A stretch of DNA of 64,000 nt, from assembly GCA_012064385.1 (NCBI GenBank), contig QRDG01001986.1, forward strand, positions 354,584-418,583. The letters run 5' to 3'. The first letter of the stretch is position 1. Each line of letters opens with the position of its first letter. This DNA is from Puccinellia tenuiflora (Eukaryota; Streptophyta; Magnoliopsida; Poales; Poaceae). Below the pieces are notes generated by a model. That model was given only the letters and a program-made list of their open reading frames with translations, ran no database searches and was not told the DNA's origin. Positions 19,688 to 32,145 of this stretch are shown piece by piece. The position numbers and the translations under genes are program-made.

Positions 19688-22315
19688 TCACAGGTAATCG
19701 GGTACTGCGGGTGGATTGGTGAGTGCTTGGTAGACCTGGCGGGTGATGATTTTCTGGGTCCTGTTGGAAGGACGTCCCTTCTGTATCATGTTAATCTGCC
19801 CACGTGCTGCCGGGAACACGTTAGCAGGATCCTGCGGCTGTGGCTGTGGTTGTTGTTGCTGTTGCGGGTAGAAGGCCAGCGCTGCTTGCACTGGGTTGGC
19901 GACTGGAGGAGGAGGTGGTGCCTGGAGGGCCAGCTGTGCGGCTGGCTGTGCCACGGGTGCCGCTTGATTATCACGCTGTCCGTTCTGAGGGACTATTCGC
20001 GCAAACGCCCTGTATATCTTACGCGCCTTTCTGCAATCCTTCAATAGGTGGCGGGATCCCCACTTGCCTGTTTCTGGGTCCCTAAACATATGATGCTTGC
20101 AGGGTTGCTCTAACTCTTCTTCTTCGGTCAGTGGGCGTCTCCGCCACTCGCGCTTGCGACTTCCGTCTCCATGGTAGCCGCTGCCACCGTCCTGGTTGTA
20201 CTGCCTTTCACTCTCACGGGGGGTTTCGAATCCCGCCGCTACTAACTCGATCGAGTCGTTGCCGACGTAACGCGGCTTCTTCTTCAGGCGCCCTTCTCGC
20301 CAGCTGCTAGGTCCTGCTTCTTGCCTCGGAGATCGTGGTGCATCACGAACAGAGTCTTCTCCATCTGCCCACTGGTTGGCTATCTGCATGAGCTCGATCA
20401 TGTTCCTCGGCCTAAGCCTACCAAACTCCTCACGGAGGTCGCGGCGGTAAACGCCGTGCATGAATGCGTCCATTACCCTGTCTTCTGAGGTGGCTCCGTC
20501 CATGGTGTTGCGAAGTAAGGTCCACCGCTAGACGTATGAACGGAGTGGCTCGTCTCGACCTTGCTTGCACGCCTGGAGCTCAATGAGGGTTGTTGGCCTC
20601 GCGTATGTCCCCAAAAAGCTCTTCACGAAGGCGTTCCTGAACTCGTCCCAGGTGCTGAAAGCGTCCCTGGGCTGAGTGTTGAGCCACCCGCGAGCAGATC
20701 CCGTGAGCATCAACTGGATGTACTGCATGGCAGTAGTCGAAGTACCACCTTGACAGCTGCACGCGATGAGGTAGTCTTCCAGCCAGTCCCTTGGGTCTTG
20801 CTTCCCGTCATACTTGGGTGTCTCCGCTGTTAGCTTGAAGCCTTTGGGCATCTTCGTGTCACGGATGTTGAAGCTGAAACATGCGGCTCCGCGTGGCTCG
20901 AAGTCGTCGTCGTCGTAGTCGTTGGCTTGTGCACTCGCCGCTCGCATATGTCGACTGCGGTCCACCCTTCTCTGTGCGACGACGTTACGGACATCTTCGC
21001 CTGGCTACGGCTGTCGCAGTCGAATTGGGGCTGGGTCTGCAAGTGGTGCGGGTTCACGATCGCGGCGGCCTCGATTCTCGTGCACCCTTTCTGCTGGTGC
21101 TGACTTTGCCAGGACTTCCTCGACTTCCCTGAGGGATTGAATTTGTCGCCTATGAAGGCGGGCGTGGGCGTCACCCTCCGGCGGCTGTGTTAGTCGCAGG
21201 TAGGTTTCGACCGCCATGAGGGCCGAAGCGGGTGTCTTGGGGACAGGGATTCCGTCCGCATCCTCCGTCATGAATGACGACTCCAGATTGCGAGTGAGGT
21301 GGACGCGATCAGCTTCTGGCACCCGTGGCATGCGAGCCCTATGACGTCCTCCTTGCGTGACTTCCTCCGATCCGGCCAAGAACGAGTGTGCTGCCCTCCT
21401 GGCACTCGACGCGTCGGCTAGTTCTTTGCGCCGAATCAGATCGGCCTTCTCTTGGCGGACTCGCTCGGACTCCTTCCAAAGCAAGTATTGGACCACCAGT
21501 TGGTCTTCTCGGGGTTCATCTGGTGAAGGGAATGTGCCTTCGTCCACGTGCTTCATGGCATTGATCGCCATCTCCCGAGTGATGGTGAGTCTTGTCACCC
21601 TGTCCGACATGGTCACCTCCAGCGGGTATACGGGTTCCCCGCCGTTGGATCGTGCTGGGCTGGCCATATAAACTTGCGCGGGGTAAACCCGTCGAGTGGG
21701 GCTGATGCTCCCAGTCCTGCTTCCTTCGTCCGAGCTATGCTCAGAGTCAAAGATCACAGCAATGTGGCGGGTGCCACGGTTACTGCTACTGGCGACTCCG
21801 CGATGCGGAGGCGCGATTGGCGTAGTCGAAATCGGCGTAGATTTTGGCTTCATCCGGGGCGCGGACAAGAAGGTCGGAGTAGACTTGTTTCGCGCCGGAG
21901 CTGCAGTAGATGCGATTTTTCTGGTGACCGCGGGTGTGGTCACCGCAGTCGCCGTTGATGCGGTCGTAGATGGTGCTGACGCAGTCGAAGTGGATGCGAT
22001 CTTCACGGCAGTCGATGACGCGATCGCCGTGGCCGCAGTAGATGCGATCTTCGCGGTGGGTGAAGCCGCGGTCAGCGCAGTCGATGTAGATGCTGGCGTA
22101 TCCGTCGCGCGCAACGTGGCCAGCGTGGGCCGGAGCGTTCCACGACTGTCCACCAGATAGCGCAGATTACCGAAGGTAATCCACGTGCTCTGCTGCACCT
22201 CAGCGTACGTCGGGAGATCTGCCGGCGAGTGGTGGACAAACTCGAGGAAGCCGGTGTAGATCAACTCCCTGGCGCTGATGCCGTTCTTCATTGCAGATGA
22301 GGCCGGTGCAGCCAT
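19688..22315 (-). pseudogene. Tat element 1 Gag, three in-frame stops
   Basis: Gag starts at the ATG at 22315 (MAAPASSAMKNG), about 20 bp after the PBS. A long N-terminal region is rich in Ala/Thr/Ser with repeated KIAST-type words (about residues 70-150). The retrotransposon-gag domain lies around 20870-20420 (YDGKQDPRDWLEDYL, GSARGWLNTQPRDAF, WDEFRNAFVKSFLG). A basic, Gln/Pro-rich tail follows with HHMFRDPETGKWGSRHLLKDCRK, a Tat-type zinc-binding-like stretch. TAG stops at 21005 and 20528 and TGA at 19688 interrupt one continuous frame that leads on into protease. The stops lie in the same frame, so the protein was once a single gag-pol. Confidence 0.88.
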
Positions 22316-22333
22316 GACTCCAATGATCTGTTC

Positions 22334-22351
22334 TTCCCACAGACGGCGCCA
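22334..22351 (-). other. Primer binding site of Tat element 1
   Basis: The minus strand reads TGGCGCCGTCTGTGGGAA, ten bases inside the 5' LTR end (GAGTCCACA). The TGGCGCC start is the usual complement of a ...GGCGCCA tRNA tail. I do not assign the tRNA with certainty, but the downstream half differs from the tRNA-Asp PBS found at 48848. Confidence 0.8.
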
Positions 22352-22361
22352 ATTGACGAGA

Positions 22362-22776
22362 TGTGGACTCGGCAAATCCCAAGGTTGTGAACCCCGGGTT
22401 GATTGAGGGGGAGAGAGTATGAACGTTGGTGACTGCTACGGCTAACAGGGGGCGAGTTTACCCAGGTTCGGCCCCTCGAGATGAGGTAAAGACCTACTCC
22501 TGCTTGTCTGGTATTATCGAGGTGGCTACAATGGCGAGATGGCAATCTCGCTAGGGTTTGCCTGTGTGTTTCTTGCTTGACCTAGATGACGCACCCTCCT
22601 GGCCTTTATATCACAGGCCAGGTCTCGGGTGGACGGTGCGGATTGCACATTACAGAATAAGGAAAATCATCACCGTCCTAACCAGCTACTTGGGCCACAC
22701 GGTACACTTCATGGGCCTCTCTTGGCGTGACCCAGGTACCACCACCGTGGGGTACCCGAAAGGTAGCCCCACGACA
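22362..22776 (-). repeat. 5' LTR of Tat element 1
   Basis: 415 bp, same ends as 10187-10598. The minus-strand TATA-like box GATATAAAGG at about 22613-22622 is the probable genomic promoter of the element. Confidence 0.93.
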
Positions 22777-23658
22777 AAGCTAAACTAGTTTAAAATGTCC
22801 GACGTCACAAATCAGTTCTACTAGTCAGCAAATGTACCTTGACCACATGAGAGCACGACTTCGTTCAGATACACTAGAGACGATCTTGTTAAAAGGGCAA
22901 CCGGCCGGTTGATGACCTCACACACATTTTTTACTTCAGAAACGGAATCATGCATACACTTGTGCTTGTGTTGTGCTGTTTCTGTGAGGGTTTGGACAGA
23001 AATAACTATGATATATAGCTTGTTTTAATATGCCTCTCCTATATGTATAAATGAGATTATTGGCATTCTCTCGGTCAGTGAGTGTGTAAACATACAATAG
23101 TCAAAGTTGTTACATGCAACTGTTAATTGGAACGTCTTGGCCGGTCTGGTTTACAGGTGATCTGGAGGAAAATACTCAATGGTTGATCCTGGTCTCAGGG
23201 ATGCAATAGATTGCTCGCAGCCCCCAAAAGTTGCTCTGCCAGCATACTCGCTACACCTGAAGAGCTTGACTGGTAACCACCTAAAGCTATGCTCCCACCT
23301 AGATGTTTTGCTGATCGAGAAGAGGGGTCACCATAGACACGATGAGCAGAACTTGCTTAGGCCGATGGATGATGGACAATTCCTTAGGGTTGTGCCAATT
23401 CAAGAAACGAAACAATTGGATTTTACATGCAAAAGTAAAACCTAAACCTAGGCAAACCTATAGAAACAAAGGTTCGAACTGTTAAGGTAAACTAGTACTA
23501 GTGTTACAACAACACCCATCCATACTGATATAGAGCAGACAAGGAAATACAATAAAAAAAGTGACTTGCAAAGAGCTTATACAACTAGTTTGGAACAAAC
23601 TCCAAGGCAGGCATCAAAAGACCGAAGCAAGTCTGAAACTTTGAGCCGGATATACATT
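22777..23658. other. Intergenic, downstream of the B3 gene
   Basis: AT-moderate sequence without repeats shared with the rest of the window. An 88-codon plus-strand frame at 23179-23445 has no recognisable motif. It may hold the 3' UTR of the minus-strand gene that ends at 23659. Confidence 0.5.
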
Positions 23659-25094
23659 CTACAGAACACTGATGAGCATGGTTAGTTTGCCCTGCAGCAA
23701 ATAAAACTGGATGGCCAGAATATCAGATGATACAATAGATGAGGCTTGTACAATCGCTTTCCATCCGTATCTTATTATCATTGCGCACTTCCAATTCATC
23801 CTATAGCCGCCTGCATACCTAATAATTGGCTCGTGCATTAAAAGCTTCACGTTTCCATCAGCTAGTTGTAGTATACTCAATGATTCGAGTTCTTGTTTAA
23901 CTTGATCAGGTACTTTGTGGCAAGATACATATATGTAATTATTAGATAGAAAAACAAACTGTTGTGTTGTGACAAAAGTCCAATTACTAGTTTAAGTTTA
24001 TCTTGATTTCTGAAACGATGGACAAAGGTAGCAATGCAGTGCTCCCAGTTGGACCTAAGAAACCTCCTAAAGGAGTCTTTTTTATCCTGACCCAGAATTA
24101 GGCCATTGGTGTAAACAACACTCTCCAACAATGCATTCAGATCATTACAAGAGTTGTCTTCCATGGCTGTAGTTAAAACAAACATGATAAATTTTACATA
24201 TTTAGCAAGTTGCTTGTCTCAATTCAAAGTAAAACGAGCCAATAGTTTAGCGAATACCTGCTGTGACAACATGATCCCTGCTTTCTAATGCTCGAGCTCC
24301 ACTTACTCGAAAAAATGCAGAAACAAACAGTGTGTTTGGTTCTTCTTCATATACACTAAAGCAAACATGGTCCCCAAATTTCAGATTGTAGTGGAGAACA
24401 AAGACCTCCCACCCATTCCCACCAATGAAACTGAAACTTTCACGTCTAATTTTTTTTTCATGGTACGTGGTAAGCACAGTCCCATCATTGGTACTGATTG
24501 GATCCTGGGACACAAGTTCAAAATCGCTCCCATTAACAGCGATATCCAACTGCTTGCGGAAATAGCACGGCACATGCTGCATGATAAGAAGAGGTTAAAA
24601 CAAAATGGTTAAATAAAAACAATATGCGAAAGGAATACTAAACAGCAATGTAAATCCTTACCACAAAATTCTTATATTCATCGTGATTAATGTCAATGGT
24701 AAAGAAGGATTTTACCATATCCTTCACAATGCACCCACCTTTCTTGAAGCATATCTCGCATGTCTGAACAGGACAACCATGTGCACAACACTAAAGAAAA
24801 AAAAACACCTTTTGAAGACCAAAAGAAGTAATTCAGAAGAACTCGGCTTATATAGATGTAGAAAAGTGAACTTTATATCCAATCACCAGCAAAACTAATT
24901 CATATATTCATAATATTAAAGCACTAGGTATGTAAAGATCGAAACACAAAAGTAGAGACTGTACAAAAATTCATGTTATAATGAGCAACCTTCGGACGAA
25001 ATGCACGAGATATCTTTCCAGGATGACGATATCCATGAAAGCCACAGGCATCCAGTATTTCAACATTACCAAATGATTTGTTCTTGTTATCCAT
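23659..25094 (-). CDS. B3 domain protein, REM-like, about five exons
   Basis: Plant B3 proteins are nuclear DNA-binding transcription factors. The start is the ATG at 25094 (MDNKNKSFGNVEILDACGF). Exons by eye: 25094-24990, 24763-24662, 24576-24258, 24166 to about 24004, and 23912-23659 (TAG stop). Introns have GT..AG ends and phases agree, except that the exon 4 donor is uncertain. Exon 2 has CEICFKKGGC, then the B3 start SFFTIDINHDEYKNFV. Exon 3 continues HVPCYFRKQLDIAV...SFIGGNGWEVFVLHYNLKFGDHVCFSVYEE, the classic B3 G-W-x-x-F-V / L-K-x-G-D pattern. The last exon reads a second, weaker B3-like tail (YGWKAIVQASSIVSSDIL, then LTMLISVL). Predicted length is about 300 residues. It is the only non-transposon gene recognised here and shows no stop in the exons; expression is unknown. 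It could be a shortened paralogue. Confidence 0.65.
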
Positions 25095-25886
25095 CTATAG
25101 ATCTAAGTATAGACGATGAAACATGCTAATAACCAAATAAAACAAATAAGAAATAGATCTGATAGTACCAGTTACTGAAGTACTTCTCGAGCCTTTCACA
25201 GCTAGAAGATGGGTTCGCAAAGGTTTGAGAGTGCCTGGCGGCGAGCTGAAGAGCAAGAAGTTTGAATTCTTCTTGAGGCTTCCGATGCTCAAGGGAGGGT
25301 TGCCTCACAACCGATGCTTAAGAGGGGTTCCTTCAGAAAAGGTTGAGAGCTGAGACAGAGCAATAAATTTGGAGGGATACCTCAACGTACCCGATAAGGT
25401 TCACAAGCTAAATAGTGCAATGAGTTGGATAAAATAGTACTCTACTACTACAAGAGTGGATTCCACTTTTTCTAACAAAGAAATTAAGAGTGAAAGATGT
25501 ACTGTAGTATACCAAGGAGAGGTTGTGTCCAAACGTGCACCATGCATGCATGCCATATTATATGATCCAGTAGTTCGTGTACATGAGTTTCAGAATTTTC
25601 CAGTTTTGGTTATGTATGCAACCTGGACGTGACAAGTACTACTTCCTCATGTGGCAGTACAAGATACTATGTGGGCTACGTTCGTGTAGAAATGAAAAGG
25701 GAAATCAGGAGCTTCTCTCTGGTCAAACTGCATTGCCCATTGATTTGACAAGACAATGGCGAGGCGTGCAGGGATAACCATACATGTCACCTAATGTCGT
25801 ACCAGTAGTAGTAGCACGTTAGTGGAGACAGTGAAATCCAACTACAGACCGATCAAAATATTTGATATGATGGGGCTATAGCCTAT
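25095..25886. other. Upstream region of the B3 gene
   Basis: No gene. It is the probable promoter and 5' UTR of the minus-strand B3 gene. Frames at 25095-25308 overlap the leader and have no known domain. The Athila LTR begins at 25887, 793 bp upstream of the B3 ATG. Confidence 0.5.
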
Positions 25887-27292
25887 TGATACGTCCATTT
25901 CACATCGCTATTTTACATCATAATTTATCTTTATTAATTGATATATCTCACATTGTGATACATTACTTATGTTATTTTACCTTATTTTTCATGTTTTGCA
26001 TTTTTGGGAGATTTATCTGCCGGAGTCTGGAATCAGCTAGAAAAGTACCTATCAAGACACCTGACGTGCGGGGCTCAGAAAATTCATGAAAAACTCAGGA
26101 GATATTATTTTTGGAAATAAGTCACGGAGACAAAAGGGCGCACGGAGGCGAGCCACCAGAGGCAGGGCGACCCCTGGTCGCGGGTCTAGGTGGGGTCGCG
26201 GCTGGGACCCCCCTCTGGCCCTTGTCGGGGGCATCCACGAAGAAATATTCCGCCGCCTCTGCGAGGCGAAAACGAGACAGAGAGAAGAAGAGCTCCGACA
26301 TGGAGAAATATGCCGGGGAAATCCCCCCCCCCGGAGGGGGAAATCGCCGCCATCGTCATCGCCATCACGTCGGGATCATCAAGATCATCATCAACATCAT
26401 CTTCAATCAGAACCTTCATCACCATCATCACTCCATCTCATCTCGCTATAGCTTTTGAAGTTGTGACTTGTTAGTTCATTGGGATCATTTCCCGAGTGCT
26501 GATTACCCCTTGTAGTTGATGCTTGTGAGTTTTATCGGTGAATTACTGTTGCGATCAGATTGTTATCCATATTTATGCCACCACTAATCATGATCTATTT
26601 GATGTCTCGTGAGTAGTTTGTTTGGTTCTTGAGGACATGGGGAAAGCCAAGTTACTAGTAATTGCATAATGTTGAGTAATATTTAATGGTTTGATGATTT
26701 ATGCTGTGTTGTTATTCCTCTAGTGGTATCGTGTGAACGTCGACTACATGATACTTCACGTTTTAAGGGCCTTGGGGAATGCATGGTGTATTTAGTTTGC
26801 TTATGGTAGGGTTGCCGGAGTGACAGAAACATGATCCCCAATTTGCAAGCTAGTGCACTAGGGAGTGTAGGATCCCGGAGTTTAAAGTTATGCTTGCGAG
26901 AGGTTTAATCACAAGTATGCATTTGTCCAAGTAAGGGCGGTGTGTTAGCATAGGTTCACCCACATAACAATTATCAAAACATTGAAGATTAATCAACGGC
27001 GTGCAATGAAAATGCCTAGGCAGAAATTCCCATGTGTCCTCGGGAACGTTTTAATCATCATAAGTAACACAACCGGCTGGTCCTTTGTGCTAAAAAGGAT
27101 TGGGCCACTTGCTGCAACAATAGTTGCAATCTTTTATTTACTCGTTCTTTATTTGTTTGCCCATAAATATTTTCCTTTTAGTTCTTGCAGTGAAACCTCG
27201 CTAAAATCCACTTGTCACCACCTTCTGCTCCTTGTTGGGTTCGACACTCTTACTTATCGAAAGGACTACGATAGATCCCCTATACTTGTGGG
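25887..27292 (+). repeat. Athila 5' LTR, main part
   Basis: Begins TGATACGTCCATTTC and would end ...GTGGGTCATCA, but is split at 27292 by the inner element; the last bases lie at 48831-48836. Full length would be about 1.41 kb. Frames at 26086-26474 are GC-rich LTR artefacts. Confidence 0.92.
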
Positions 27293-28086
27293 TGATGACT
27301 CCCAAGTGCAGGAGATCAATTGTAGTACCTTTCGATTAGAAAAGGGTCTCGAACCCACGAGGAGCTGAAGGTATTGGTTAACAAGACTGGTAAATAAAAC
27401 AATGAAAGATACAAGTGTTTTTGGGATTTTTGGTAAAAATGCTGAAGGTAAATGGTAGCAAGTAGAAGCTCTCAAAGAGAGAAAGCCCAATCCTCTATGC
27501 AGCAAGAGGACAAGCTCAAGTGTGTGTTTCTTATAGGAAATAAGGCCTAGGGACCATACTTTCACTAGTGGACACTCTCAACAATAATAATATAATTGAA
27601 TACATAAATATTTCCTCTTCACTATGCTACCCCGAACTATCCTCCGGTTGGATAACGAACACCAATCCATTGCATAGGGCTATAAAAGCACACCTTAAAG
27701 TCGCATTCCACATCTAGGGAACCCCACACTGTCAACTTGAGCGCTCTAGATAGTACTAGACAAACACCACAATTCCATAGAGACATCCAACACAAATAAT
27801 AACTCATGATAAGTATTCATGTAATCTATAGCCTAAGAGCCACACACGGTGTGCATACTGTCAACTTCGCACCATGGGACAAAGGTGACTCCAGAGATTA
27901 CAGTAATAAAACCACTTGAGTAGCATAATTCATAAGATAATGAAGAGTAACATCTATGGATTCAACTAGATTACAAAGCTCATGATCACATAAAGATCAC
28001 ACCATGGGAGAGAGAGATAAACCACATAGCTACCGGCATGAGCCCTCAGCCCCGAGGGAGACTACTCCCTCTTCATCATGGAGACG
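27293..28086 (-). repeat. Left LTR of the non-autonomous element, part 1
   Basis: Begins TGATGACTCCCAAGTGC on the plus strand and matches 47475 onward. It is interrupted after ...GGAGACG by the solo LTR; AGACG at 28082-28086 is the duplicated target site. Confidence 0.92.
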
Positions 28087-29099
28087 TGTAACAGCCCCAG
28101 TTTGGCACCCTAAAATATGGGCCAAATTTTCACTTTTTTCTTTGCATTGCATCATGGCATACTTATTAAATTGCTTAAGTTGAATAAAGCAACAATTGGA
28201 AAACAATAAAAGGGGAAGCAAAACCCTTCCCAAAATTTTCAAACCAAATACTTTACCCAAATTGGCAAAACAAATTGTTCTTGAGTCTCCAATTTGTCCA
28301 GGAAGCTCAAGGATATATTGTATAAATAATGGCTAAAGGCTAAATTCTTAACAAGTAAATAAATAAATTTGAGAATTCAATTTGGTTCAATTGAAATACT
28401 ATTTTGAAACCAAGTTAAACTTTCCAAAAATTCAACATAAAATCATGGGGAGCTTCATTACTATATTGGGAGCCACAATGAATATTTTCACTATTTTTGG
28501 AATTGTTTAATTGCTCCAAATACTTATAATTTGGAAAGTGATAAATTTTGCCTTAATTAAACCCAGTGAACAAATGTGAGGTAAAACTTTATATTTTGCC
28601 GCACAAATTTTTGTGGAGGTTCTAGATGGTACTGAGAGCCTATATAAATTTTGGTAGATTTTTAGAAAATACTTAAGTGCCTAATTTTAAATCGTTAAAG
28701 GGGCTGCTGGACCTGTTTGCTATTACTGAAAACTTAGCCAGGGGGTTTTTGAATTTCTCCTTTTTTTTTTCTTCCACAGTGGTGCCAGCACGGCACTGGC
28801 ACCATGCCGCCACACCGTGCCGACCTGCCGCCGCGTCGGGACGCCGGGCCCCACTGCCGAGGGTGGTCAAGCACACCCCCGACGCCACGCCCTAACCATT
28901 CCCCCCGCTCACCTGCTCCCGCCCCTGTTTTCCCTCTCTCTCCATGTGCGCCGCCATGGCCAACCTCGAGTTCGAGCTCGCCATCGATTAGCCATCGATT
29001 GGAGTGCCCCCGTCCAAATCGAACCCCGCCTTTAGCTGTGTCGCGTCGCCGCCGTCCTCCCCGTGCGAGGAATCGACGCGGGATCGCCCGGACCGTTGC
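28087..29099 (+). repeat. Solo LTR, left part (U3)
   Basis: AT-rich then GC-rich U3 sequence. Frames at 28677-29139 are composition artefacts without known domains. It ends at GTTGC, the target duplicated by the chromovirus at 29100. Confidence 0.88.
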
Positions 29100-32000
29100 T
29101 GTAACATCCCAATCTTTTAATTGGATGTTTTGCATTTAGAGCATGTGCATTTCATCATGGCATCATTTGAAAATTTTGCATTTGCTTGTTTGCATCTTTT
29201 CCCAAAAGAAATAAACCCTAAACTCTATTTTGAGTTATAGCAAATTCAACAAGCTAATTATATAGGCTTGGGGTTTTGTGCAAAAATACCCTTTTATAGT
29301 CAAATATGACAGAGGGCAATTTTACAAATTTTTCAAAAGTGGTTTGACTCAATTCGGAGTTCAAAATCAAAAGTTATAAAGAAAACAGTTTTCAGAAAAA
29401 GGAAAATAGAAAAGAACAAAGAAAAAAAAAACGTTTCGGCAGAAGCTGGGCCGCAACCCAACTTCCGCGTCGCGCGCATGCCCTGCCCGCTTAGCAGGCC
29501 GAACTCGGCCCAAGAGCCAGCCGGCCGGCCTTTTTCTTTTTCCCTCCCCGTTTCATTTTTTTTTTCTGCCGGGTGGAGCCCACCTGTCATCTCCTAGATC
29601 GGGAGGGTGTCCAGGACGAACACGAGTTCGTTCCTTGTACCGAAACCGTCCGGGGAAATCTCCAAAATTCGTTCCGATTTCTGCCCCCTCGGCCACGAAA
29701 CTCCGCCCATAAATACCCCACCCCGTCCTCCACCGAAGCCCTAAAAATATTTCGAGGTTTAGCCCCAAATCGATCTCGATTTCGAGATCAAACTTCCGCC
29801 GCCGGCCACCATTGTCGAGCTCGAAAAGGTGAACGCCGTCGTCGCCACAGACCACCCGAGCCTCTCTAACCTTGTCTCTCATCTTCATCTCTCAATTCCG
29901 CATCCGTCTAATCTTCCCTTTTTGCAAACGGTGCACCACAGCCCTCGGGAGCTTCGCCGGAGCACCGCCGGTTTCCGAGCTCGAGACGTCACCGCCGCCG
30001 TCGATTGGATCTCCGGGAGCCACCTCCGAGCACGTATCCGTCTTCAACGTGACCAGGGGAGCACGTGGGACATCTTAGCCAAGCCGGGGAGTCGCCGGAG
30101 CGCCGCCTGCCACGACGTCCGAGCCGCCGGCGCCGTCATCCTCGTCACCAAGGTGAGCACTGCGGCCGATCCGTTTCCGGCCGTCCAATCTCAGATCGGC
30201 GGTCCAGATTAGATCTGGCCGCGAATCGGTACGGGCCTACCCCGTGACGCCACGTGGCGTCCGACGTGGTAGCCGCGTCAGCGCCTCGTCAGCGCCGCGT
30301 CAGCCCTAGCCTGCGCGCGGAATCTTTTCCGTTTTTCCGTTTTAAATTTTCCAGAAAATATCTAAAACTTGTAAATTCAATAGTAAATCAACCGTAAGTC
30401 CGATTTTAACGTTTAATATACCAAACGAATCAGAAAAAATAAGATCTACCCAGATCTAAAATAATATTTAATTTTTAAACTATTTTTATATATTGTATTT
30501 TTTCAAATCTCGTTAAATTGATGTTTTGACAATAACTTTTTATCTATAGATCTAATTGAAATAATTTCTTCGGCTAATTTTTTTAAAATTAAACCCTCTG
30601 TCCAGAGAACATTAAACTTAAATTTTGTGAACTAGTTATCGAAATTTTATTAGTGAATCCTTGTTTAACCCTTTATCAACATTAACTCGATCTTAATTGT
30701 CTTGTTGCATTAAAAAAAAATATTTCCCATGCATCATATAATTCAGAGAACTAAAGTTAATGTTTTGTGCCCAATTAACATGTCATGCATGCATATGTGT
30801 ATGTTTGATTTATTTCTTATTGTTGTGAACGTGTAATCGTGTAGAGAACGACGATTGTGACTGTTGATGCAATTGTGAGGATTGTGTGAACCCCTACGAG
30901 GATTAAGGCAAGTGATGCAACCATACCTCCTATTATTTTCCTACTATGCATCTAGTCCTATTTTTGTAGATATGCATGTGTAGGAGTTGAATTGTATGCT
31001 ATGCTATTAGGTGATTCACTAAACCCCAAGTGAGTTACCATATGTATCCTTGTAGATTAGTTCCACCATGAAACCACCGTTGAAATTGCTTAGTTGCTTA
31101 GACGTGGTTATGGTATCACATGTTGAGATTGATGTAGTAGACATAGTTATTCTTTTGCAAATCTAATAAAACAACATTAATTTAATTTGATATCTGGGTG
31201 GCAATTGGTCGGTTTTGGTGGTAAATAGTTGAGTGGCTGCTCGGGTCCGTAGTATCCGAGTAGGTGCACTTGTGAACGGCCACCCAGGTTCCCGAGAATA
31301 ATTGTGGAGTCATGTTTAGTAGCTTACGAGTACAACCACATGTCGAAATAGATATGGGCATCGTCTTGACTAAATAAGTAGTAGGCACTCGGGTCCCCGT
31401 AGCCAGAGATGTAGCGTAGTAGGTTTGGTACGGTGCGGAGGATGGCTTGAGGGTCTACTACCCAACGGTCTCGGTTTAGCTTTCTCCCAACCTATATACA
31501 AATTGAGTGTTTTGGTAAATGGGGTTAGATAGACCATGTGGGTAAAGTGTACAACACTCTCGAGAGTTTAAATCTAAGTACTTAGCCGTGTCCCCGGTTA
31601 CGGACAATTTGAGCCAGCTAGACTAGATCCTACAAGAGTTCTCACTCATTCCAACTTCTGTAATTAAAATTGGATGGGTGAACCAAAGGGTAGGAGCACA
31701 GGTTTCTATCAGTGTCCAATGACTGTTTATTTTTGGTTGTAAAATTTGTTTAACAAATTGATAGGATAAAATTGCTTTTATGCAAAGAGCCTTCAAGTCC
31801 ACCTAGCCCAAATTGCATGTAGTAGCTAGGTAGACTAGAGTTTAATTAATAACTTGCTCACTTGCCAGTACAAATCCCAATGTACTGACCGTATTCGCGA
31901 ACGGCTGCAATTGCACTATTGCAGGTACGATATTACGTAGGTCTTGAAGCTACACCCAGCACGTACGCCTGTGGCACGAGTTGATTGGAGCTTCATTATC

Positions 32001-32145
32001 GTTTATTTTCCGCTGTGTGCTTTTATTCTATAAAGTTATTTTGTGCTAGCGTCAATGCTATGCAAAGATGTAAGGATTCTTGATATTCTGGATCATTTCG
32101 TTGTAATAAAGACGCATTGTGCTTTGAATATTTCATTTGTAATGA
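29100..32145 (+). repeat. Chromovirus 5' LTR, 3' end deleted
   Basis: Starts TGTAACATCCC and matches the right LTR until ...TTTGTAATGA (32145). There the right copy continues to CTACA and this one joins internal DNA (AGGAAACTAG). A TATA-like CCCATAAATACCCC lies at about 29706-29719. The interrupting frames at 29573-30247 are artefacts that recur in the other LTR. Confidence 0.92.

Larger units (their letters stand above)
10187..22776 (-). mobile_element. Tat-lineage Ty3/gypsy element with antisense gene
   Basis: A 12.6-kb element on the minus strand: 5' LTR 22776-22362, PBS 22351-22334, gag-pol 22315-15789, tandem array 15606-15113, antisense gene 11514-14996 on the plus strand, PPT CTCGGGGGCTAC at 10610-10599, 3' LTR 10598-10187. 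The two RNase H-like modules, the long spacer after pol and the antisense gene place it in the Tat lineage (Retand/RIRE2-like). The flanks are CGAGG on the left and AAGCT on the right, so there is no target-site duplication. LTRs differ at about 10 positions in roughly 410 bp by eye. Confidence 0.9.

Noticed and set aside
29573..30247. Frames of 60-127 codons repeated at 37223-37990
   Set aside because: They recur because the two chromovirus LTRs are nearly identical; no known domain and position in U3/R.
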